In this document: positions 1-5,277 of the stretch, one piece after another | Layout: each line of letters starts with the position of its first letter | How positions within the stretch are numbered: the first letter of the stretch is position 1 | Source: JAHFLQ01 sp964432465 | Lineage (GTDB): Bacteria; Patescibacteriota; Minisyncoccia; UBA6257; WO2-44-18 | Assembly: GCA_964432465.1 (NCBI GenBank) | Contig: CAYSNI010000040.1 | Span: 1-8,828 of the forward strand | Direction of reading: 5' to 3' | Length of the DNA: 8,828 nucleotides | Program-made: the position numbers and the translations under genes | Notes under the pieces: model-generated | Told to the model about the DNA's origin: nothing | Databases searched by the model: none | What the model saw: the letters and a program-made list of their open reading frames with translations, nothing else

Positions 1-111
1 CGAAAAATTGAAATCCCGATGGGATTTGGAAAATATCCAACTTTGTATCCCAAATTCGGCAGTGATACATCGGTAATGCAAGATATGGGCAATAATCCCG
101 AGAAAAGCCCG
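1..111. other. left-edge non-coding stretch with two small hairpins
   Basis: I see no convincing gene here. There is a perfect 7-bp stem (AAATCCC 11-17, GGGATTT 21-27, loop GAT), followed at once by a 5-bp stem (TTGGA 26-30, TCCAA 36-40). Neither is followed by a T tract on the plus strand, so I do not call a terminator. One plus frame stays open from base 1 to a TAA at 187-189. That frame runs through the promoter and the 112-133 repeat and resembles nothing I recognise, so it is probably chance, though the tail of a gene starting left of the window cannot be excluded. Confidence 0.3.
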
Positions 112-133
112 TCGCAGTCGAGTTTGCACTTCC
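112..133 (+). repeat. dispersed 22-bp repeat, copy 1
   Basis: The 22 bases match 6885-6906 at 21 of 22 positions; the only difference is G126 versus T6899. The shared core is AGTCGAGTTT followed one base later by CACTTCC. The copy ends three bases before the -35 box of the strong promoter. The other copy borders a GIY-YIG gene in which a third, diverged copy lies inverted at the opposite end. It may be the remnant end of a lost element, or a binding site upstream of the promoter. Confidence 0.65.
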
Positions 134-136
134 TGG

Positions 137-164
137 TTGACAAATTTATTAGGTCTGCTATAAT
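137..164 (+). promoter_or_regulatory. consensus sigma70 promoter with extended -10
   Basis: The -35 box is TTGACA (137-142) and the -10 box is TATAAT (159-164), both perfect. The spacer is 16 bp, and TG at 156-157 one base before the -10 makes it an extended -10. Transcription should start near 171, giving a leader of about 87 nt before the ATG at 258. It is the clearest promoter in the window and points to strong constitutive transcription of the GC-rich gene that follows. Confidence 0.88.
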
Positions 165-242
165 GGTCAAAGTTCAATTACAGGAATAAAAGTTGCTTGC
201 GAATGTAAGTAGCAAGCGTTTAGGCGCAGGGTTCTCTTTTTC

Positions 243-247
243 GGAGG
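243..247 (+). promoter_or_regulatory. Shine-Dalgarno fixing the start at 258
   Basis: GGAGG lies 10 nt before the ATG at 258. The next in-frame ATG (273) would be 25 nt away, so 258 is preferred. The leader upstream can form a weak 6-bp stem (GCTTGC 195-200 with GCAAGC 212-217). A clear Shine-Dalgarno is unusual here, because most genes in the AT-rich part have none. Confidence 0.7.
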
Positions 248-257
248 TTTTGGCTTT

Positions 258-1094
258 ATGGATCAGGCGAACATGGCGTCCAATCCGAGGCCGATCCGGG
301 TGGCGAGCGACAACGCGCTCACCACGCTGGCGGCCTACGAGCTGTTCAAGGAGGGGAAACTCAACTTGAAGAGCATCCCGGCGGGCGTGACCCTCGAGGA
401 ATTCTCGGTGAAGTTCCCCGAAGCGTCGCCGGTAACGCCGGCGGCGATCCAGACCCTGGAAAGCCAGGGGCAGCGCTACAACCCCGAGCTGAGGAAGTGG
501 CTGGTGACCCGCTCGAAAACGAGCAGTCAGCAGCTGACCAACGAGGAAGCGCAGCGGGTGAAGGTGGAATTCTTCACCCTCCGGGCGAAGACGGACGAAG
601 AGCGCAAGGCGCTCCTCGACCTCCTGCCGGACGCGTCCAGCCCGAACAAGGACGGTGAGAACTGCTTCGTCTGCAAGAAGCAGTTCAAGCCGATGAGCTT
701 GTTCCTCGTGGTCAACGGCCAGCGACTGCCCTTGAACATGCCCGTTCGCATCGGGAACTACAAGCTGGCCAAGGTCAATGGCCAGGGCGAAGTCGCCGAG
801 GACGGACAGGTCGCAATCATCCCCACTTGCCGCGACTGCTCGCGGGTCGTCGGTGCCGAGTCGTACACGTACGATTCGGCCACCACGGCGATCCAGAAGG
901 CGGAAACGGAAAAGCAGGAGATGCTGAACGTCGCCACCAGGGCAGTCAGCCTCCGGAAGACGCTCACGCGACCCGACGGCTCGAAGCGGTTCGAAGGGTC
1001 CTCGGCCGCCGAGGACATCGACGCCACCGCGCGCTTCCTCCAGGCGCGTCGCGAGAAGGCCAACTTCCGCGGCGGCCGGCGCGATCGCCGGTAA
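258..1094 (+). CDS. orphan protein with two CxxC zinc-knuckle-like pairs and an RGG/Arg tail
   Basis: I do not recognise this 278-aa protein. It has no signal peptide or membrane segment. Residues 1-125 look helical and soluble. Cys136/Cys139 (CFVC) and Cys191/Cys194 (CRDC) form two CxxC pairs 51 residues apart, a spacing that could close one zinc site around the beta-rich insert at about 145-190. Residues 207-270 are helical and charged, and the protein ends in the basic RGGRRDRR, suggesting nucleic-acid binding (inference). It has its own consensus promoter, Shine-Dalgarno and terminator, so it can be transcribed alone; the translin gene is next downstream. GC is far above the window norm (39/60 at 301-360, 43/60 at 961-1020), which suggests transfer from a GC-rich source or special selection. 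A long antisense frame covers it but is a composition artefact. Coding status is well supported; function is unknown. Confidence 0.85.
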   Translation: MDQANMASNPRPIRVASDNALTTLAAYELFKEGKLNLKSIPAGVTLEEFSVKFPEASPVTPAAIQTLESQGQRYNPELRKWLVTRSKTSSQQLTNEEAQRVKVEFFTLRAKTDEERKALLDLLPDASSPNKDGENCFVCKKQFKPMSLFLVVNGQRLPLNMPVRIGNYKLAKVNGQGEVAEDGQVAIIPTCRDCSRVVGAESYTYDSATTAIQKAETEKQEMLNVATRAVSLRKTLTRPDGSKRFEGSSAAEDIDATARFLQARREKANFRGGRRDRR

Positions 1095-1105
1095 CCCTCG
1101 CAACT

Positions 1106-1159
1106 AGCACCCGTGGTGGAGCTCCGATGCAATGTCGGAGCTCCACCTGGGGCTTTTTT
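1106..1159 (+). terminator. strong intrinsic terminator after the zinc-knuckle gene
   Basis: A perfect 13-bp stem (1115-1127 with 1135-1147, loop TGCAATG) is extended by an outer AGC/CCC with GGGGCT pairing (1106-1112 with 1149-1154, one bulged A at 1109). The run of six T follows at 1154-1159. A separate all-GC 6-bp stem (CCGGCG 1076-1081, CGCCGG 1086-1091) sits on the stop codon just before it. Confidence 0.92.
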
Positions 1160-1163
1160 CTAA

Positions 1164-1215
1164 AAAGACTTCATCAGTGGCTATTACATTAGTAGTAACC
1201 AGCGATGAGTTCTTT
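1164..1215 (+). promoter_or_regulatory. 52-nt near-perfect hairpin upstream of the translin gene
   Basis: Bases 1164-1187 pair with 1192-1215 around the tetraloop ATTA. Of 24 positions, 18 are Watson-Crick and 2 are G-T wobbles (1170/1209, 1184/1195). The 4 mismatches are 1169/1210, 1176/1203, 1177/1202 and 1181/1198. It lies between the terminator and the Shine-Dalgarno at 1234. On the plus strand A residues follow it, not T, so it is not a plus-strand terminator. It could be a regulatory or stabilising leader hairpin, a small RNA, or a minus-strand terminator (five T follow on that strand). I see no clear promoter between it and the terminator at 1159. Confidence 0.6.
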
Positions 1216-1233
1216 AAAAAAAGAAATTTGAAA

Positions 1234-1238
1234 GGAGG
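1234..1238 (+). promoter_or_regulatory. Shine-Dalgarno choosing the ATG at 1245
   Basis: AAAGGAGGT is close to a full anti-16S match. GGAGG ends 6 nt before ATG 1245, but only 3 nt before the alternative TTG at 1242. The spacing favours ATG 1245. Confidence 0.8.
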
Positions 1239-1244
1239 TTCTTG

Positions 1245-1997
1245 ATGAACCTGCACGCGCGCTTGGATGGTCTTTCGATGACCAGATTCCGGGATCGTTT
1301 TGGCCAAGAAGTTGATGGCCACATCCTAGAACGTCTCAAGGCTTCAAAGGGCCATTACGCCAAAGCCTACACGCTAGAGGAAGAAATTCGTCAGGCCTCA
1401 AAGGCCGGCATGATCTTCATCGCCAATCACGATCGGGAAAATATCAAGCAGTGCCAAAAAAAGATGCTGGCCTCGCTCGACGAACTCAACCGACTGGACA
1501 TTCCGAAGGACATCCTTTGGAAACATTTCGCTCAAGCGGCACAGGAAATGGTAGAGTTCCTGGCCGTCTGCGAAATCTATTCAGAAGTGTTCGCTCCCTC
1601 GGAAGCGCCGCTGGGAGAACTACTGTCAGCAGACGATCTTTTCGTCACATCCCAGGCCTGGCTGGCAGGGGTAGGGGACGCCGTCACCGAAGTCGGGAAG
1701 ATGTTAACCGACTTCCTGCCCAACGTGCGGTCTGATATCAACAAACAGATCGAGCTTCGAGAGCGGTACGTTAACGCGGCGCGAGACGTTGCTTCGTTCC
1801 TCGAACAGTTCGCTGGGCTAAGCCCGAACGCCGTGAATAACAATCGCTATCGCGGCTACTTCAACAGCTTTCGAGGCATGGTCGGGCGCATCAAGCGCGT
1901 GATTGAATCAGAGCAGAGAGAGCTGAACACGCAGTATGCGTTCATGGCGATCATGAAGCAGACCCAAAGCGAGAAGGGGGTTCCAATCTCCATCTAG
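1245..1997 (+). CDS. translin/TRAX-family protein, probable RNA-binding ribonuclease
   Basis: This 250-aa, all-helical protein matches the translin/TRAX pattern along its length. Residues 43-66 (EEEIRQASKAG then IANHDRE) fit the segment usually written as arginine-rich helix plus 'aiHrgd'. Residues 99-113 (AQEMVEFLAVCEIYSEV) fit 'QEyvEA..fy'. Residues 139-154 (WLAGVGDAVTEVGKML) fit 'YLxGlxDlxGELRR'. The NNNRYR...RVIESEQREL stretch (198-226) fits the C-terminal 'LRRkxDvaRsllE..rgdl'. E101/E104 (ExxE) and D145/E149 (DxxxE) have the spacing of the acidic residues reported as catalytic in TRAX, so RNase activity is plausible (inference). Known family members bind small RNA or DNA as oligomers; archaeal ones are often mislabelled haloacid dehalogenase. 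The gene follows the zinc-knuckle orphan, has a strong Shine-Dalgarno, raised GC (34/60 at 1741-1800) and its own terminator. Confidence 0.8.
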   Translation: MNLHARLDGLSMTRFRDRFGQEVDGHILERLKASKGHYAKAYTLEEEIRQASKAGMIFIANHDRENIKQCQKKMLASLDELNRLDIPKDILWKHFAQAAQEMVEFLAVCEIYSEVFAPSEAPLGELLSADDLFVTSQAWLAGVGDAVTEVGKMLTDFLPNVRSDINKQIELRERYVNAARDVASFLEQFAGLSPNAVNNNRYRGYFNSFRGMVGRIKRVIESEQRELNTQYAFMAIMKQTQSEKGVPISI

Positions 1998-2004
1998 AAC
2001 AAAC

Positions 2005-2035
2005 AAAATCCCCGTGGATTACACGGGGATTTTTT
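2005..2035. terminator. intrinsic terminator, probably bidirectional
   Basis: A perfect 12-bp stem (2005-2016 with 2022-2033, loop GATTA) runs into T 2030-2035, eight bases after the translin stop. On the minus strand the same stem is followed by TTTTGTTTGTT, and it lies about 25 nt past the stop of the M23 gene, so it can serve both convergent genes. Confidence 0.9.
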
Positions 2036-2057
2036 ATTTAAAGAAAAAGTTCAGAAG

Positions 2058-3104
2058 CTACTTGGCAAATGGGTTCCTAGCCCCTCTGACTTCAAAATGC
2101 ACATGACAACCAGTCGGGCCGTGGGTCTTGCCAGTATTCCCGATATTGCCAATCTGATCACCTTGGGCTACATAGTCTCCAACGGAAACTGTATTTTTTT
2201 CGGTATGCGCGTAACGCGTGACTACGCCATTTGGATGCTCAATATCAATATAGTGTCCGTAGCCATCGTTATAGCCATAGTTCATGGACGCGGTGATTAA
2301 ACCTTCGGCAGAAGCGTAGATCGGTGTGCCACACGCGTTCGCCACATCGATCGCGTTGTAGCTATGGAGCTGACCCCAATTCAAACCCGTAGTCGGCAAA
2401 ATAAAATACCCCGGATAACTTGGCAGCTTTTCCAATGCTTGAGTGGCAACGGTCTTTTTCGGTTTCGCGCCCGGAATTACCAATACGGATCCAACGACGA
2501 GCGGTCGACTAGAAGAACGCTTGTTGTATTGCGCAATCTTATCTTTGGAAACTGCATAGAGATCGGCAACGGAGTCTAACGTGTCACCTTCATCAATTCG
2601 ATGAGCCACGCCTGACACTGGCAAAATTACTATCTCCTGACCGACGCGAATACTACTACCCAACGTGCCGTTGGCCCAAAAAATCGTATTCACGGAAATA
2701 CCAAAATTAGCAGCAATCTTAGAAAGCGTATCTCCTTTTTGAATTTTATAAGTTAATAAACCATCACGATTTGGCAAAATAGTGCTAAGCGGATTCGATG
2801 AATTGAGCAAAGAATCTCCTTCTACCACTACAAAACCCGCGGTCGCGTTCTCATCGTTAGAAACATTAAACTCGCCGTTAAACACATTGTCGGCCTCAAA
2901 AGAGTCCAACTCCGGAACGAGCGCCGCTAGCGCATCGGCAACAAGCACGGGGGACAAGGGATCGCTGATTGCTTGCGCTCCCCGATGTAAAAACAGTACA
3001 TTAAGGACAATCCCGCCAATAACCAAAACAACCGGAGCGGCGGTTGTAATCGGAATCTTTTTAACTAAAGACCAAAGAGTATTAATATCCCTATAATGCA
3101 ACAA
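2058..3104 (-). CDS. membrane-anchored LysM-LysM-M23 peptidoglycan endopeptidase
   Basis: The 348-aa protein cuts peptidoglycan cross-links or binds the wall outside the membrane. A short N-terminus with KK at 15-16 leads into one hydrophobic segment (about 20-39), probably an uncleaved anchor. A low-complexity spacer follows, then two LysM domains (about 118-161 and 167-210; both carry GDTL), then an M23/LytM domain (about 233-345). Metal-site candidates are H247, D253, H300 (YAH), and H334/H336 in CHVHFEV, all present. The first ligand reads HSYNAID, with six positions from His to Asp instead of the classical HxxxD; I have seen this variant style in other Parcubacteria-type M23 proteins. 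The start is TTG 3104 (a second TTG at 3101); an in-frame TAA lies just upstream and no Shine-Dalgarno is visible. It is divergent from the helicase across a palindromic spacer. Confidence 0.9.
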   Translation of the reverse strand: MLHYRDINTLWSLVKKIPITTAAPVVLVIGGIVLNVLFLHRGAQAISDPLSPVLVADALAALVPELDSFEADNVFNGEFNVSNDENATAGFVVVEGDSLLNSSNPLSTILPNRDGLLTYKIQKGDTLSKIAANFGISVNTIFWANGTLGSSIRVGQEIVILPVSGVAHRIDEGDTLDSVADLYAVSKDKIAQYNKRSSSRPLVVGSVLVIPGAKPKKTVATQALEKLPSYPGYFILPTTGLNWGQLHSYNAIDVANACGTPIYASAEGLITASMNYGYNDGYGHYIDIEHPNGVVTRYAHTEKNTVSVGDYVAQGDQIGNIGNTGKTHGPTGCHVHFEVRGARNPFAK

Positions 3105-3105
3105 A

Positions 3106-3283
3106 GTTATGACTTATACAATATCTTCTCAATTTGATTACCCATCCCATCAGGGAGGCGCGACCTTGGCTGATTTCGTCGTTATGTTCGCTCGCCAGGC
3201 GGTGCCTGTCTTCGCTCACAAGTCTATAAATCAGGCACAAGGTCGCCGCCTTCAATTGAACAAGGTATTGTATAAGTCATGAC
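3106..3283. repeat. compound imperfect palindrome filling the divergent spacer
   Basis: Three nested inverted arms share one centre. The outer pair is 3106-3136 with 3252-3283, containing a perfect ATGACTTATACAATA and its complement. The middle pair is 3157-3175 with 3229-3250, with CGACCTTG and CTGATT in common. The tip is CAGGC 3196-3200 with GCCTG 3204-3208. The right outer arm covers the helicase ATG (3279), and the left arm ends one base before the TTG start of the M23 gene. Near-identical sequence therefore precedes both genes. It may be a symmetric control region, a REP-like element, or a scar of an inversion. Confidence 0.65.
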
Positions 3284-5030
3284 TCCTAAACTCAATAAGC
3301 CACAACAAGAAGCCGTAGACCATTCGGGCGGACCAATTTTGATCGCGGCGGGAGCCGGCTCGGGAAAAACAAAAACGCTTACCAGTCGTCTAGCCAAACT
3401 GATTGAGAGAGGAATCAAGCCTGAGAATATCGTTGCCATAACCTTTACCAACAAGGCCGCAAAAGAAATGATGGACCGCGTTTCCGTGAATCCCAGTCCA
3501 TTTATCGGCACTTTCCATTCTTTTTGCGCGCGTATTTTAAAAAATAAAGCCCAGCTCGCCAAACGCACATCTAATTACACGATTTTTGATAATGACGACT
3601 CGATGAGCCTGCTAAAAAAAGTAATGAAATCTTTGGATATTTCTAAAGATAAACTCAGCCCAAACTCTCTCCATTCCAAAATTTCCCAGATAAAAAATGA
3701 ATTTTTGGAACCAACGGAATTCGATAAAACTACCGCGTTAGTATTTAATCACTACGAAAAAGAACTGATTAAGAACAATGCTTTTGACTTCGATGACCTG
3801 ATTGAGAAGACTGTTCGCATTTTCGAAAATTATCCGGAAGTTCTTAAGCAGTACCAGGATCAGTTCACTCATATTCTCGTGGATGAATACCAAGATATTA
3901 ATACCGCGCAGTACCAGCTGATCCGTTTACTCGCCAATAAATACCAAAACTTAAGCGTCGTAGGCGACGACCAGCAGGCGATCTACAGCTTTCGAGGCGC
4001 TGATTTTCGTAACTTTTTGAATTTCCAAAAAGATTGGCCCAAAGCCAAGATTGTAAAACTGGAACAAAATTATCGCTCCAGCGCGAACATTATCAATGCC
4101 GCCTCGGCTGTAATTCAAAAAAATAAACTCCAGACTGCTAAAATACTCTGGACGGAAAACCCAGCCGGTCCGTTGATTCGAGTTACAAGGACCACCGACC
4201 CGGAGCAGGAGGCGGCCTTTATTGCCGGCCGTCTTTATGAATTCAAACCGTCATCAGCCGCCATTCTTTATCGAACCAACGCCCAATCCCGGTCAATCGA
4301 GCAAGCGCTCATCGCCGCAAACATTCCTTATAAAATCTTCGGCGGCCTGAAATTCTACGAGCGTAAAGAGGTGAAGGACCTGGTCGCCGGCTTACGCCTT
4401 GCCAATAATCCTCTGGATTCCATCAGCGCTGAACGCCTCAAAAAGAATTTCGATAAAAAAACCGCCGCTATCTTAACTACGGAACTACCTCGTTTTGGTA
4501 AAAATCTTAAGATCCTTGAATTGATCAACTTCTTTCTGGAAAACGCGAACTACTTTGAATACCTCGAAAAAAATTACAAAAATCACCTTGAGCGCGTAGA
4601 GAACATTAACGAGCTGATCCGCTTCGCCGGAGATTTTAATAGTCTCGATGAATTTTTGGAACGCGTCTCGCTTTTGCAATCCGCTGATCAGCCGGGTAAT
4701 AACCACGCCCGCGCCAATCAAGCAACCGTTAATTTAATGAGCATCCACCTCGCCAAAGGGCTAGAGTTCGATCAAGTGTTTGTCTCTGGTTGCGCTGATG
4801 GTCTTTTGCCTCATCAGATGTCCTATGGATCACTAGATGAGATCGAGGAAGAACGCCGTTTGATGTATGTAGCGATGACCCGGGCCCGCAAAGAACTTTA
4901 TTTAAATTTTTCTGGCACGCCCTCCCGATTTCTTTATGAAATTCCTCCGGAACTAACCGAGTTCACCGATCTCGACAGCGGACGAAAAGGACTTCCGAAC
5001 GACGATGATATGTATATTGAATACAGTTAA
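3279..5030 (+). CDS. compact UvrD/PcrA/Rep-type superfamily 1 DNA helicase
   Basis: The protein unwinds DNA 3'-5' using ATP in repair or replication restart. All SF1A motifs are visible: Q motif (LNKPQQEAV, 5-13), Walker A (GAGSGKT, 25-31), Ia (ITFTNKAAKEM, 54-64), Ib (FIGTFHSF, 75-82), II (LVDEYQD, 200-206), III (VGDDQQAIYSFRGAD, 228-242), IV (LEQNYRSS, 261-268), V (MSIHLAKGLEFD, 487-498) and VI (EERRLMYVAMTRARKEL, 524-540). At 583 aa it is shorter than typical PcrA or UvrD (about 720). The loss lies in the 2B region (only about 120 aa between about 365 and 485) and in the C-terminal tail. The start is ATG 3279, with only a weak AAGG 13 nt upstream, inside the palindromic spacer. The stop overlaps the convergent 81-aa gene by 4 nt. 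I give no symbol because uvrD, pcrA and rep cannot be told apart in this shortened form. Confidence 0.95.
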   Translation: MTPKLNKPQQEAVDHSGGPILIAAGAGSGKTKTLTSRLAKLIERGIKPENIVAITFTNKAAKEMMDRVSVNPSPFIGTFHSFCARILKNKAQLAKRTSNYTIFDNDDSMSLLKKVMKSLDISKDKLSPNSLHSKISQIKNEFLEPTEFDKTTALVFNHYEKELIKNNAFDFDDLIEKTVRIFENYPEVLKQYQDQFTHILVDEYQDINTAQYQLIRLLANKYQNLSVVGDDQQAIYSFRGADFRNFLNFQKDWPKAKIVKLEQNYRSSANIINAASAVIQKNKLQTAKILWTENPAGPLIRVTRTTDPEQEAAFIAGRLYEFKPSSAAILYRTNAQSRSIEQALIAANIPYKIFGGLKFYERKEVKDLVAGLRLANNPLDSISAERLKKNFDKKTAAILTTELPRFGKNLKILELINFFLENANYFEYLEKNYKNHLERVENINELIRFAGDFNSLDEFLERVSLLQSADQPGNNHARANQATVNLMSIHLAKGLEFDQVFVSGCADGLLPHQMSYGSLDEIEEERRLMYVAMTRARKELYLNFSGTPSRFLYEIPPELTEFTDLDSGRKGLPNDDDMYIEYS

Positions 5031-5272
5031 TCGATCAAAGAGTTCTCTTTCTTATTCAGCGCCTGCAACTCTTTAACTACATCTTTTAGAAAAGCATTGT
5101 AATTAGATAGGAGATAATTATTCGCTCGTAAATAGAGGGCGGCAATTTCCGCGTAGGTATGGCCGACATCTTTGGTAGTCATTTCAATTTTACCCAAATA
5201 CTTCGCCAGTTCTTTTTGAGCTTCTATTTTCTTACCAACCTTAACCAGTTCAACGATATTTTGAATATTCAT
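5027..5272 (-). CDS. 81-aa helical orphan, last gene of the GIY-YIG operon
   Basis: I do not recognise this small soluble protein. It appears wholly helical, Lys/Glu-rich, with the pattern of one or two helix pairs (about 1-30 and 36-80), no cysteine, no signal peptide and no membrane segment. It starts 5 nt after the 433-aa gene stops, with no Shine-Dalgarno visible, so it is probably translated from the same mRNA by reinitiation or coupling. Its TAA and the helicase TAA share the palindromic TTAA (5027-5030). A role linked to the charged helical neighbour, for example as a binding partner, is only a guess. Confidence 0.75.
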   Translation of the reverse strand: MNIQNIVELVKVGKKIEAQKELAKYLGKIEMTTKDVGHTYAEIAALYLRANNYLLSNYNAFLKDVVKELQALNKKENSLID

Positions 5273-5277
5273 GGTTA

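Noticed and set aside
1..189. Plus-strand frame open from the left edge to TAA 187-189
   Set aside because: It runs through the consensus promoter and the dispersed repeat and has no recognisable protein character. Sixty-two codons can stay open by chance.
174..1103. Long minus-strand open frame covering the zinc-knuckle gene
   Set aside because: It mirrors a GC-rich plus-strand gene that has a promoter, Shine-Dalgarno and terminator; the antisense translation is Arg/Leu-rich and low complexity, and lacks any start signals.
827..1192. Plus-strand 121-aa frame inside the zinc-knuckle gene
   Set aside because: It is a shadow frame of the GC-rich gene and runs through the terminator hairpin.
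1164..1215. tRNA or riboswitch reading of the leader hairpin
   Set aside because: It is a single long stem with no cloverleaf, no CCA-type acceptor and no known aptamer core that I can see.
1242..1244. TTG as the translin start
   Set aside because: It is only 3 nt from the Shine-Dalgarno, while the adjacent ATG at 1245 has the usual 6-nt spacing.
3106..3283. CRISPR array or insertion-sequence ends
   Set aside because: There are no regularly spaced direct repeats and no transposase gene between the arms; only inverted arms around a short loop.
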